From contig CADEDV010000022.1 of assembly GCA_902826165.1 (NCBI GenBank), positions 1-48,677 of the forward strand: DNA of 48,677 nucleotides, read 5' to 3'. This stretch comes from an uncultured Bacteroidota bacterium (GTDB taxonomy: Bacteria > Bacteroidota > Bacteroidia > Chitinophagales > Chitinophagaceae). This document shows, piece after piece, positions 26,425 through 34,895 of the stretch; the first letter of the stretch is position 1, and each line of letters opens with the position of its first letter. The notes under the pieces are model-generated. The model was not told where the DNA came from. It did no database searches and saw nothing but the letters and a program-made list of their open reading frames with translations. The translations under genes were made by a program, and so were the position numbers.

Positions 26425-27123
26425 ATGAATAAAATATTTTCGGCCGTTATAGTGTTCTTGTCAGTCGTAGTCATCACTTCCTGCACCAGTAATGAAATTG
26501 GCAGCAGTAAGGATGTGAACCCGGAAACGATCTGGTTTGATTACAGGATCTGGGGCCAGGAAGGTACGGAGGAGGTGACCGTGAAGCTGCAATATCGTTT
26601 TGCCGGCGAAACGGGTACAACACTGGTTTTGACCGAGCCCAGCAAAGTGGAATTGGATGGCAGTGTCGTTTCTGTGGACAGCTCCAAATATGCCGGCGCT
26701 TATTATGAAGTGCAGGAACCAGTAGATTCTTTCAAGGGGAAGCACACTATTATTTTTACTGATGTTAATAAGAAACAATACAAGGAACAGTTTCACTTTC
26801 ATCCTATTGCCCTGCGGACAAGCATACCTGCATCGGTTACAAGGGCAGACCTTGTTTTCGAGCTGGACGGATTAGAGCCTGTAGACTATGTGAGGATACT
26901 CCTGTCAGACACCTCCTCTGAAAGTGAAGGGATCAACCGGGTGGATACAGTGAAAAACGGCCGGCTCTTTATTTCCAAAACACAGCTCACCAACCTAGTA
27001 AACGGACCTATCACCCTGGAATTGATAAAGGAGGATGAAAAGGCTGTCAAAAATGGTACGGCTGAAGGCGGAAAGATTGCTGTTTCTTATGGCCTGCGGC
27101 GGGAATTCAGCCTTAAAGATTAG
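26425..27123 (+). CDS. Lipoprotein of unknown function
   Basis: A 232-residue protein with a clear lipoprotein signal (MNKIFSAVIVFLSVVVITSC, lipid-modified cysteine at residue 20). The mature part appears all-beta, with alternating hydrophobic residues (VTVKLQYRFAGETGTTLVL, then LVFELDGLEPVDYVRILL), and suggests two immunoglobulin-like domains. I recognise no family motif. It stands alone between secA, which is divergent, and atpG, which has its own promoter-like box. Its role is probably structural or binding, in the envelope. Confidence 0.75.
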   Translation: MNKIFSAVIVFLSVVVITSCTSNEIGSSKDVNPETIWFDYRIWGQEGTEEVTVKLQYRFAGETGTTLVLTEPSKVELDGSVVSVDSSKYAGAYYEVQEPVDSFKGKHTIIFTDVNKKQYKEQFHFHPIALRTSIPASVTRADLVFELDGLEPVDYVRILLSDTSSESEGINRVDTVKNGRLFISKTQLTNLVNGPITLELIKEDEKAVKNGTAEGGKIAVSYGLRREFSLKD

Positions 27124-27148
27124 GCCGTAAGACGGGCCGGGGACCCCA

Positions 27149-27161
27149 CCCCGGGAAGGGG
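27149..27161 (+). terminator. Weak GC-rich hairpin after the lipoprotein gene
   Basis: CCCC (27149-27152) and GGGG (27158-27161) flank GGGAA, followed by CTTTCCTT. The surrounding tract is very rich in G and C. It could end the lipoprotein transcript, but the stem is short. Confidence 0.35.
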
Positions 27162-27215
27162 CTTTCCTTACTCACCAATTTTCAACAGGGTTATGGAATT
27201 TCAGTACCCAGCCCA

Positions 27216-27223
27216 TACCTTTG
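27216..27223 (+). promoter_or_regulatory. Candidate -7 box for atpG
   Basis: TACCTTTG followed by C is an exact match to TAnnTTTG and lies 54 bases before the atpG ATG. No perfect TTG is seen at the -33 distance (TTATGG is there). Confidence 0.55.
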
Positions 27224-27277
27224 CGGCCTGAAAAGCAGACCCGTATCTGCAACCCCAAATCGCAAATCTGAAACAGT

Positions 27278-28159
27278 ATGGCAGGTCAATTAAAAGAGGT
27301 TCGTAACCGTATCAAATCCGTTCAAAGTACCCAGCAGATCACCAAAGCAATGAAGATGGTGAGTGCTGCTAAACTACGCCGTGCCCAGGATGCAATCATC
27401 CAGATGCGTCCGTATGCAAAGAAATTGCAGGAAATGCTGAGCAATATTGTCAGTAACAGCGAAGGGGAATCCGGTATGGCATTAGCGGCAGAAAGACCTG
27501 TGGAAAAAGTATTGCTGATCGTTATTACCAGTGACCGTGGATTGGCCGGTGCTTTCAATACCAATCTTATTAAACTGGCCAAAGCAACCATTGCCGAAAA
27601 GTATACTGAGCAGCATAAAAAGGGAAATGTCTCCATATGGACGATTGGTAAAAAGGGATACGAGCATTTTAGCAAGAATGGCTACAAAACAGATGCTTCC
27701 TATAAAGATATTTTCCTGAGCCTGACTTTTGCTAATGTGCAGCTGGCTTCCCAGGCTGCTATGAAAGCTTTTGAAGAAAAGCAGTTTGATGTGATCGAGA
27801 TTGTTTACAGCCAGTTTAAAAATGCCGCCACCCAGCGTTTTGAAGTGGAAAGATTCCTGCCGATCCCTAAAGTGGAGAAAAAGGCAGGTGCTGTGAAGGC
27901 TGATTTTATTTTCGACCCTAACCGGGAGCAACTGGTGGCTGAACTGATGCCCAAGATCCTCAATACCCAATTATATAAAGCCGTGCTGGATTCCAACGCT
28001 TCTGAGCATGGTGCCCGTATGACGGCCATGGATAAGGCCAGCGAAAATGCCAATGAAATGCTGCGCAGCCTTAAGATTTCTTACAACAGGGCCCGCCAGG
28101 CTGCCATCACAACCGAACTGACGGAGATCGTAAGTGGTGCGGCGGCTTTACAGGGATAA
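27278..28159 (+). CDS. atpG: ATP synthase F1 subunit gamma
   Basis: The central rotating shaft of F1-ATPase, which couples proton flow to ATP synthesis. The 293 residues match the family. The N-terminal helix reads QLKEVRNRIKSVQSTQQITKAMKMVSAAKLR (positions 3-33 overall), and the C-terminal helix contains the signature ASEHGARMTAMDKASENANEM with the tail SYNRARQAAITTELTEIVSGA. ITSDRGLAGAFN is the conserved middle motif. The gene stands alone, with no atpA or atpH next to it, so it is transcribed apart from the rest of the ATP synthase genes. Confidence 0.97.
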   Translation: MAGQLKEVRNRIKSVQSTQQITKAMKMVSAAKLRRAQDAIIQMRPYAKKLQEMLSNIVSNSEGESGMALAAERPVEKVLLIVITSDRGLAGAFNTNLIKLAKATIAEKYTEQHKKGNVSIWTIGKKGYEHFSKNGYKTDASYKDIFLSLTFANVQLASQAAMKAFEEKQFDVIEIVYSQFKNAATQRFEVERFLPIPKVEKKAGAVKADFIFDPNREQLVAELMPKILNTQLYKAVLDSNASEHGARMTAMDKASENANEMLRSLKISYNRARQAAITTELTEIVSGAAALQG

Positions 28160-28256
28160 TAAAATGTGCATATTTATTGCTGTACAGAAGAGCGGATTTT
28201 AGTTATTTGCATACTTTGACAATCCGTAAACCTGAATAGTAAACTTACCAACAGAC

Positions 28257-28976
28257 ATGGAAATAACTAACCTGATACCACATATTGAGGCACTGATCTT
28301 TGCCAGCGATAAACCCCTGACCTCACTGGAGTTGACTGAACTTGTGAATAATGCCTTTGGCTTCATGGAAGACAAAATAACACTTGACCAGGTGGAAGCG
28401 GCTATCGACGGTATTACCGAAAAATATGGATCTGAATTTTATCCTTTTGAGATGAGGCAGAGTGGTGGTGGCTGGCAATTCCTGACCAAAAAGGATTATC
28501 ATAAGACCATTGCCCAATTAAATGGCGATAAATTCCTGAAGCGTTTATCAGCAGCAGCATTGGAAACACTGGCGATCATTGCTTACAAGCAACCTGTTAC
28601 GAAGGGAGAAATCGAGGCGATTAGGGGTGTAAGCTCAGATTATGCTGTGCAGAAATTATTGGAGAAAGAACTGATCATCATTACCGGCCGGAATGAAAAA
28701 TTGCCCGGGCACCCGCTGGTTTATTGTACTTCTAAAAATTTCATGGATTATTTTGGTATCAACTCAGCTGATGATCTGCCAAAGATCAAAGAAGTGCTGG
28801 CAGAGCAGTTGGTGGAACCAACCGTGATGAAAGATGTGGTTGCGGCAGAGGAGGAAAAAGCAACAGAAGATCAGATCAATGATGAGATTGAAGGTGTGGA
28901 AGGTGAGCCGCTGGCTGTTACGGAAGAGGGAGAGCTGATCGAAAGTAAAGACAATAGCGAAAGCGAAGAGAGTTGA
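28257..28976 (+). CDS. scpB: Segregation and condensation protein B
   Basis: ScpB dimerises and binds ScpA in the Smc-ScpAB condensin complex that compacts and separates chromosomes. Two winged-helix domains are visible: IPHIEALIFASDKPLTSLEL at the N-terminus, and LAIIAYKQPVTKGEIEAIRG with SSDYAVQKLLEKELIIITGR in the second. The family fold ends near residue 175 (YCTSKNFMDYFGI). A tail of about 60 residues rich in Glu and Asp follows, which is not part of the core domain. scpA is not adjacent. The transcript ends at the strong hairpin at 29003-29035. Confidence 0.96.
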   Translation: MEITNLIPHIEALIFASDKPLTSLELTELVNNAFGFMEDKITLDQVEAAIDGITEKYGSEFYPFEMRQSGGGWQFLTKKDYHKTIAQLNGDKFLKRLSAAALETLAIIAYKQPVTKGEIEAIRGVSSDYAVQKLLEKELIIITGRNEKLPGHPLVYCTSKNFMDYFGINSADDLPKIKEVLAEQLVEPTVMKDVVAAEEEKATEDQINDEIEGVEGEPLAVTEEGELIESKDNSESEES

Positions 28977-29002
28977 TCATTTTCATATAACTAATGTAAT
29001 TG

Positions 29003-29035
29003 AAGTGGCTCAGCATCTGAGCCACTTCTTTTTTT
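29003..29035 (+). terminator. Strong terminator of scpB
   Basis: AAGTGGCTCA and TGAGCCACTT pair perfectly around GCATC and are followed by C and seven T. It ends 12 bases before the lysA start codon, so lysA must either start inside this element or depend on read-through. Confidence 0.92.
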
Positions 29036-29042
29036 ATCTTCG
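29035..29042 (+). promoter_or_regulatory. Candidate -7 box of lysA overlapping the scpB terminator
   Basis: TATCTTCG matches TAnnTTTG at all but one base. It starts at the last T of the terminator and ends five bases before the lysA ATG. If used, the lysA mRNA would be leaderless or nearly so. No TTG lies at the -33 spacing. Confidence 0.35.
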
Positions 29043-29047
29043 TCAAT

Positions 29048-30262
29048 ATGGCACAACAATTATCAAACGAACAACTGGTAGCATCGGCAAAAGAATTTGG
29101 TACGCCGTTATATGTCTATCATGCAGAGAAGATAAAAGAGCAGTATGATAAACTGGCTGCTGCATTTTCTATACTGGATACCCGTTTTTTCTATGCGTCC
29201 AAGGCGTTGACCAATATTAATATCCTGCGTTACATCAAGTCCATCGGTTGTAATGTTGATTGCAGTTCCATTAATGAAGTGAAACTGGCCTTGCATGCAG
29301 GATTCATCCCCGGGAACATCTTATATACTTCTAATGGTATTGCCTTTGATGAAATTGAAGAAGCGGTAGCTGTCGGTGTTCATATTAACATTGACAGTTT
29401 ATCTAACCTGGAGAAATTTGGAAAAAAATACAGGCACACCTACCCGGTTGGTATCAGGATACGTCCCAACATCATGGCAGGTGGTAATCTTAAAATTTCT
29501 ACCGGGCATGAAGGCAGCAAATTTGGGATTCCTGTCAGCCAGCTTGATAAGATAGAGGAATTGGTAAAGAAGCATAACATCTTTATCAAAACCCTTCATA
29601 TACATACAGGAAGTGATATTAAAGATGCAGATGTGTTTGTAAAAGGAATGGAAGTGTTGTTTGATATCATCCCGCATTTTCCTGAACTGGAGATCATTGA
29701 CCTTGGTGGTGGATTTAAAGTGCCGTATAAGCCAGGAGAAAAAGAAACGGATGTGAATTTGCTGGCGAAGAAGATAAAAGAAACATTTGATGCGCATCCG
29801 CTGGCCGGGAATAAAAAATTTCAACTATGGTTTGAGCCGGGGAAATTTTTAGTGAGTGAATGTGGTTACTTGGTAACACAGGTTACTGTAGTAAAAGATA
29901 CAGGGGCCACTATTTTTGCGGCAGTTAACAGTGGATTGAATCATCTCATCCGACCCATGATGTATGATGCTTATCATCATATTGAGAATATCTCCAATCC
30001 CGGTGGAACAGAGAAGGTATATACTGTTACCGGCAATATCTGTGAGACGGATAATTTTGGTATTGACCGGAAATTAAAAGAAGTGAGAGATGGTGACTTG
30101 TTGGTGCTGTATAATGCCGGTGCCTATGGTTTTGAAATGTCCTCCAATTATAACTCCCGCTACAAACCTGCTGAGGTATTAGTTATAGATAATAAAGCAA
30201 AACTCATCCGCAAAAGGGATGAGTTCAATGACTTGCTGCGAAACCAGCTGGAAGTATTGTAA
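29048..30262 (+). CDS. lysA: Diaminopimelate decarboxylase
   Basis: The PLP enzyme that makes L-lysine from meso-diaminopimelate, the last step of lysine synthesis. The 404 residues fit the family. The PLP lysine is Lys52 in FFYASKALTN. The barrel has VDCSSINEVKLALHAG, HIHTGSDI and the glycine-rich IIDLGGGFKVPY. The substrate-binding C-terminus shows WFEPGKFLVSECG, GNICETDNFG (the decarboxylase Cys-Glu motif) and NAGAYGFEMSSNYNSR. The start is fixed by an upstream terminator that leaves no room for a longer frame. It converges on the next gene with only one base between the stops. Confidence 0.97.
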   Translation: MAQQLSNEQLVASAKEFGTPLYVYHAEKIKEQYDKLAAAFSILDTRFFYASKALTNINILRYIKSIGCNVDCSSINEVKLALHAGFIPGNILYTSNGIAFDEIEEAVAVGVHINIDSLSNLEKFGKKYRHTYPVGIRIRPNIMAGGNLKISTGHEGSKFGIPVSQLDKIEELVKKHNIFIKTLHIHTGSDIKDADVFVKGMEVLFDIIPHFPELEIIDLGGGFKVPYKPGEKETDVNLLAKKIKETFDAHPLAGNKKFQLWFEPGKFLVSECGYLVTQVTVVKDTGATIFAAVNSGLNHLIRPMMYDAYHHIENISNPGGTEKVYTVTGNICETDNFGIDRKLKEVRDGDLLVLYNAGAYGFEMSSNYNSRYKPAEVLVIDNKAKLIRKRDEFNDLLRNQLEVL

Positions 30263-30263
30263 G

Positions 30264-31142
30264 TTATTTTACTGCTGCTACTGTAATAATGGTAGTTGTT
30301 TTTGAAGTAAGCGGCAATGAGCCTCCCATCATTTCAGTGGTTCCGGTTGATTCGGTAGTCGTTATTTTCCGCCGGATGATACCTGTCGCTTTATCAATGA
30401 TGATCTGCCCTGTCATTTTACTGCTCATAGTGGTGGTGGTCGGCATCCCCATCATTTCTGCTTTTGATACTGTATTGGATATTCCGGTAAAATCAATAAC
30501 GATCGTTGAATCAGTGATGTCGCCTAATGTATACGTGGTGGTTGATTTGTTGCCTTCTTTTTCACTTGTTTCTGTCCATGATTCGCCTTTCCCAACTTCA
30601 TTATCCGGTAAAACTTTGAAAAAACTGGCATCTCCTTTTGCAGGCGGTTGCACGGTACCCATCAAGTCCTTCAGCATTTCCATCACGATCCGCAACCTAT
30701 CATCGCCGGGGGTGGTTTCTATTTTTTCGGGTTGCACCATTAATACTTTCCCGGCCGGGTCAATGATCATGTCGTAGGTCTTACCCAGGATATCTTTCAC
30801 GGGTTTGCCAAAAGGCCCATCCAGGTCTTTTTTATTATCTGAATCAAAAGAACGCTGCTGTCCCATGCCATCAAAATTGAAACTGATCTTTTCCATTTCA
30901 TGGCGAAGGGTGTTGTTATCATCGGTGGTATTCGTAACCTTATATGAACGGGAAGCGATGCCGTCTACATTGAAGTCAATGGATTGCCCCATTGCTTCCT
31001 GGGCAACAGTGGTTTTCATTTCCAGGTTTACCTGCAGGGTTTGCCCCTGTTCAAATTTTATTTTACCTGCTATTTTTTCACCAAGTTGTCCAAAACCGGC
31101 TAAACTGGAAAACAATGCAGCAGCAAAAAGTATCTTTTTCAT
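30264..31142 (-). CDS. Exported protein, possibly DUF6263 family
   Basis: A 292-residue protein with a signal peptide (MKKILFAAALFSSLAGFGQ). The body is beta-rich with many Thr and Met residues. Features include YDMIIDPAGKVLMVQP near the middle, VGKGESWTETSEKEGNKSTTTY, and GQIIIDKATGIIRRKI near the end. This order resembles Bacteroidota proteins annotated as DUF6263, but I assign it only from memory of the pattern. No catalytic residues are evident. It converges on lysA with a one-base gap and no terminator between them. Confidence 0.7.
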   Translation of the reverse strand: MKKILFAAALFSSLAGFGQLGEKIAGKIKFEQGQTLQVNLEMKTTVAQEAMGQSIDFNVDGIASRSYKVTNTTDDNNTLRHEMEKISFNFDGMGQQRSFDSDNKKDLDGPFGKPVKDILGKTYDMIIDPAGKVLMVQPEKIETTPGDDRLRIVMEMLKDLMGTVQPPAKGDASFFKVLPDNEVGKGESWTETSEKEGNKSTTTYTLGDITDSTIVIDFTGISNTVSKAEMMGMPTTTTMSSKMTGQIIIDKATGIIRRKITTTESTGTTEMMGGSLPLTSKTTTIITVAAVK

Positions 31143-31298
31143 ATTGAAGTAATAGGTGTTTCCAAAGATGACGTTTCTTTTGCAAAGAAAGTTCAGGGAA
31201 ATGTGAAAAAATATTGTTGCTTTAATTAATATACGGGTTGTTCTTATTTGTGGTTAAGTTGCTAAATTTAATATATCTGTTAATCAAAACCTTTTGTT

Positions 31299-32885
31299 AT
31301 GCCTATCCGAATGACTGATGATCCTGTAGATCCTAACCAACAAGATGATGACGGTGGCGGTGGTGGAAGAAGGCCCAGTTTCCCGGGCGGTGGGGGCGGA
31401 GGAGGATTAATGTCCCTTTTGCCCATGTTAGTAGGATTGTTTAAAGGTAAAGGCATCATCTTTCTGTTGGTGCTGGCTGCAGGAGCCTATTTCCTGTTAG
31501 GAAGAAGTGGTAGTTGTAATGTGCAACAGATCATCTCGCAGTTTTCACAAAGTGGTTATAATTTCAACCCGGCTGAGTTTAATAAAGCATCCGTATATGA
31601 AGGCCTGGAGGATGATCCTTCCAAAAATCCATTGCCTGAAGCGGTTTCCCTGCTAAAATTTGCTCCCACGAGGGGAAACCAGGGGCAGCAGGGAAGTTGT
31701 GTGGCCTGGAGTTGTGCATACAGTGCACAAACGATTTTAACCGCTGCGGCAACAGGTTCCGACCCTGACCAGATCGTTTTCAGTCCTTCTTATTTATATA
31801 ACCAGATCAAACTGGAAGGCTGCCAGGGTTCTTACCTGCAAAGGGCTATGGAGTCAATGCGAAGTAATGGCGGCGTGCCTTTAACTCAATATCCTTACAG
31901 CGACCAGGATTGTGACAGGTTGCCCGGTCCCCAGGACAGGCAATTGGGAAAACAAAACGTTATTCATGGATTCACCCGGATCACGAACGGGGATAATATC
32001 AACGAGATTAGTGTAAGGGGCATTAAAGAGCACCTGGCTAAAGATGCGCCGGTGGCTATTGGTATGATGGTGGGCCAAAGTTTTATGCAGGATATGATGG
32101 GACAGGAATTATGGCAACCCGGGCCAATGGATGAATCGCAGATGGGAATGGGGGGGCATGCTATGTGTGTGATCGGTTATGATGACCGGAAATTTGGTGG
32201 TGCTTTTCAGATCATGAATAGTTGGGGGCCGGAATGGGGAAAGAATGGAGTGGGCTGGGTGAAGTATGGCGATTTTAAAAATTATGTACGGGAAGCATAT
32301 GGTATTGATCCGTTGCCGAAACGGACGGCGGTAGCAAATATTCCATTGGAATGTACAATTGGATTGGTGAATAATGCCGATAAACAGTATATACAGCTTC
32401 GTTCTGCCGGGGCTAACACTTTTCAGACTGTTTCTCCAATAACTGTCGGCACCCGGTTTAAAATGGAAGTAAAGAATGAAACGGAATGTTATATCTATAT
32501 TTTCGGACAGGATGAAAAAGGAGGAAGCTTTACCTTATTCCCTTACCTGAAACCCGGGGAAACTGTTTCCAAACATTCGCCGTATTGTGGTATTACCGGC
32601 TATCGTTTATTCCCCAAAGCACAATCACTGGAAGCTGATAGTATTGGTAACAGGGATTATATTGCTATTGTGGTCAGTAAAGATGAATTGAATTATGACC
32701 AGCTGAACCAGGCGATTAATAACAGCCGGCAGTCTACCTATGCTGCCAAAGTAAATGAAGCACTGCAGGGAATACTGATCCGTTCTTCCCGGTTTATGAA
32801 TACCAGTGATGGGGCAATCTATTTCAAAGCGGATGCTAACGATAACAAAGCGGTTGCTACTATTGTGGCATTTGATAAACGATAA
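31299..32885 (+). CDS. Membrane-anchored C1 (papain-like) cysteine protease with C-terminal DUF4384-like domain
   Basis: This 528-residue protein starts with an acidic, glycine-rich stretch (19-36) and one membrane segment near 52-68 (KGIIFLLVLAAGAYFLLG). The papain core follows, with NQGQQGSCVAWSCA holding catalytic Cys134 and the oxyanion Gln, His287 in MGGHAMCVIGYDD and Asn307 in IMNSWG. The canonical QGxCGSCWAF cysteine is replaced by Gln. The C-terminal ~180 residues resemble DUF4384, which often accompanies proteases (CYIYIFGQDEKGGSFTLFPY, then AIVVSKDEL). The orientation is probably protease domain in the periplasm. It is the first gene of a three-gene operon and 12 bases separate it from the next gene. 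Confidence 0.88.
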   Translation: MPIRMTDDPVDPNQQDDDGGGGGRRPSFPGGGGGGGLMSLLPMLVGLFKGKGIIFLLVLAAGAYFLLGRSGSCNVQQIISQFSQSGYNFNPAEFNKASVYEGLEDDPSKNPLPEAVSLLKFAPTRGNQGQQGSCVAWSCAYSAQTILTAAATGSDPDQIVFSPSYLYNQIKLEGCQGSYLQRAMESMRSNGGVPLTQYPYSDQDCDRLPGPQDRQLGKQNVIHGFTRITNGDNINEISVRGIKEHLAKDAPVAIGMMVGQSFMQDMMGQELWQPGPMDESQMGMGGHAMCVIGYDDRKFGGAFQIMNSWGPEWGKNGVGWVKYGDFKNYVREAYGIDPLPKRTAVANIPLECTIGLVNNADKQYIQLRSAGANTFQTVSPITVGTRFKMEVKNETECYIYIFGQDEKGGSFTLFPYLKPGETVSKHSPYCGITGYRLFPKAQSLEADSIGNRDYIAIVVSKDELNYDQLNQAINNSRQSTYAAKVNEALQGILIRSSRFMNTSDGAIYFKADANDNKAVATIVAFDKR

Positions 32886-32897
32886 TTAATTAGTGAA

Positions 32898-33389
32898 ATG
32901 AATTCAGGTATGTCCGAATTTATACAACTCATGAAACATCCTGTTAAGTTCAGGATGTTTTTATTATCCAAATTACCCAGTGCTTTTTTTGCCGGGGTCA
33001 GGGTAAGAGAAGCAGATGAAAAAAGATGTGTGGTAACAGTTCCCTTCAAATGGTTTTCACAAAACCCTTTTCGTTCCATTTACTTTGCCTGCTTGAGCAT
33101 GGCGGCAGAAATGAGTACAGGTGCACTGGCGATGGCTTATTTATATAAACGTAAGCCCCCCGTCTCTATGCTGGTGGTGAAAGTAGAGTCGGAATATTTT
33201 AAGAAAGCAACTGGTCGCACCAGTTTCATGTGTGAGGATGGTGATCTCTTCCGGAAAGCTGTTGAAGAGAGTATTGCATCAGGTGAGGCAAGAACCGTTA
33301 AGGCAAGATCAGTCGGGACAAATAAGGAAGGAGAAGTAGTTGCAGAATTTTTTATTACCTGGTCATTTAAAGCAAAATCAAGTTTATGA
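32898..33389 (+). CDS. DUF4442 hotdog-fold thioesterase-like protein
   Basis: A 163-residue cytoplasmic protein of the hotdog superfamily, like PaaI-type acyl-CoA thioesterases. Recognisable parts are VTVPFKWFSQNPFRSIYFACLSMAAEMSTGALAM (about 44-76), where the N, F and S/T positions line the expected active cleft, then VVKVESEYFKKATGRTSF. The length and pattern fit DUF4442. The substrate is unknown. Its TGA stop overlaps the ATG of the next gene by four bases, so the two are translationally coupled. Confidence 0.8.
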   Translation: MNSGMSEFIQLMKHPVKFRMFLLSKLPSAFFAGVRVREADEKRCVVTVPFKWFSQNPFRSIYFACLSMAAEMSTGALAMAYLYKRKPPVSMLVVKVESEYFKKATGRTSFMCEDGDLFRKAVEESIASGEARTVKARSVGTNKEGEVVAEFFITWSFKAKSSL

Positions 33390-34789
33390 AAATAGCATTT
33401 CATGGTGCAGCCCGGACAGTAACTGGTTCCAAGCATCTTCTTACACTGAAGAACGGAAAAAAAATATTACTGGACTGTGGCATGTTCCAGGGGTTGGGAA
33501 AGGAGACAGATCAACTGAACCGTGATTTTGGCTTTGATCCGGCTGAAGTGGATGTGATGATCCTGTCGCATGCACATATTGATCACAGCGGATTGATACC
33601 AAAATTGGTAAAAGACGGGTTCAGGGGAAAAATATTTTGCACACCTGCAACAAAAGACCTGGCTTCTGTTTTACTGGAGGATTCTGCCGGTATACAGGAA
33701 GACGAGGTAAAGTATATCAACAAAAGAAGGGCAATGGAAGGGCTTCCCTACCTGAAGCCATTGTATACAACGGAGGATGCCATGAATAGCCTTTCTCATT
33801 TACTAGAAACCCCTTACGGAGTATGGTTTGATGTGATAGAGGGAGTGCAGGCCATGTTCACCGATGCCGGACATATCATTGGCAGTGCCTGTGTGAATAT
33901 TAGGGTCAATGAAAATGGTAAAGAGACAAGCATCACATTTAGCGGTGATGTGGGAAGATACCGGGATGCAATTTTAAAATCACCGGAAGATTTTCCACAG
34001 GCTGATTATATTATTTTGGAATCAACTTATGGCAATAGTTTGCACGATGAACATCTGACTACGCCGGATATATTATTACGCTGGATAGAAAAGGCCTGTT
34101 TACAGAAAAAAGGTAAACTGATCATGCCTGCTTTTAGTGTGGGAAGAACGCAGGAATTATTATATGCATTGAACCAGCTGGAGGTGGAGAATCGTTTGCC
34201 GGAACTCAAGTACTATGTTGACAGTCCATTGAGTATTGAAGCCACAGAGATCGTTAAAAAATATCCGCAATACTTCAATAAGACTATTCAAAAGCTCATG
34301 CAGTCGGATAACGATCCTTTTAATTTCACCGGTTTGAAATATGTAAAATCTGTGGAGGAATCAAAATTGTTGAATTTTCAGAACGGACCCTTTGTGATCA
34401 TTTCCGCCAGTGGCATGGCTGATGCCGGCAGGGTAAAACATCATATCAGTAATAATATTGAAAACAGTAAAAACACAATTTTGCTAACCGGTTATTGTGA
34501 ACCAAGATCCCTGGGTGGTCGTTTAATGGATGGAGTAAAAGAAGTTGGCATTTTTGGAGTAGAACACCAGGTGAATGCAGAGATCGGTGCTATCCGCAGC
34601 ATGAGTGCACATGGAGATTATGAAGACCTGAGCCAATGGCTCGCCTGCCAGGACAAGCAAAAGGTAAAACGGATTTTCCTGGTACACGGAGAATATGAAG
34701 TGCAGCAGGATTTCAAACAACGGCTTATCCGAAAAGGATTTGCCGATGTTGATATCCCGGAGAAGCATTATGAGATCGGGCTGACCTGA
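33386..34789 (+). CDS. MBL-fold beta-CASP hydrolase (RNA-processing exonuclease-like)
   Basis: A 467-residue enzyme of the beta-CASP group, related to CPSF73-like nucleases. It has the metal motif HAHIDHSG (62-69; His62, His64, Asp66, His67), the third ligand in TDAGHIIGSA, the Asp ligand in ITFSGDVGR, and the beta-CASP motifs ESTYGN, PAFSVGRTQELLYAL and ISASGMADAGRVKHH. The C-terminal MSAHGDYEDLSQWL and FLVHGE complete the RNA-specificity region. The family includes RNases that process or degrade RNA, so a nuclease role is likely but not proven. Its start overlaps the DUF4442 stop (ATGA). No terminator is visible after it. Confidence 0.93.
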   Translation: MKIAFHGAARTVTGSKHLLTLKNGKKILLDCGMFQGLGKETDQLNRDFGFDPAEVDVMILSHAHIDHSGLIPKLVKDGFRGKIFCTPATKDLASVLLEDSAGIQEDEVKYINKRRAMEGLPYLKPLYTTEDAMNSLSHLLETPYGVWFDVIEGVQAMFTDAGHIIGSACVNIRVNENGKETSITFSGDVGRYRDAILKSPEDFPQADYIILESTYGNSLHDEHLTTPDILLRWIEKACLQKKGKLIMPAFSVGRTQELLYALNQLEVENRLPELKYYVDSPLSIEATEIVKKYPQYFNKTIQKLMQSDNDPFNFTGLKYVKSVEESKLLNFQNGPFVIISASGMADAGRVKHHISNNIENSKNTILLTGYCEPRSLGGRLMDGVKEVGIFGVEHQVNAEIGAIRSMSAHGDYEDLSQWLACQDKQKVKRIFLVHGEYEVQQDFKQRLIRKGFADVDIPEKHYEIGLT

Positions 34790-34884
34790 TACAAATTTTA
34801 ACAATACCAGTTTTCACATTGTATTAGTAAACGTGGCATCCTTTTTTCCGTTTATGTATGAGCAAGAATTAATCATTCATAAAC

Positions 34885-34891
34885 AAGGAGG
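34885..34891 (+). promoter_or_regulatory. Shine-Dalgarno sequence that fixes the DUF4136 start
   Basis: AAGGAGG lies four bases before the ATG at 34896. It decides for this start over the in-frame GTG at 34833 and the ATG at 34854, both of which would put about 14-21 polar residues before the lipoprotein signal. Confidence 0.75.
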
Positions 34892-34895
34892 AAGT

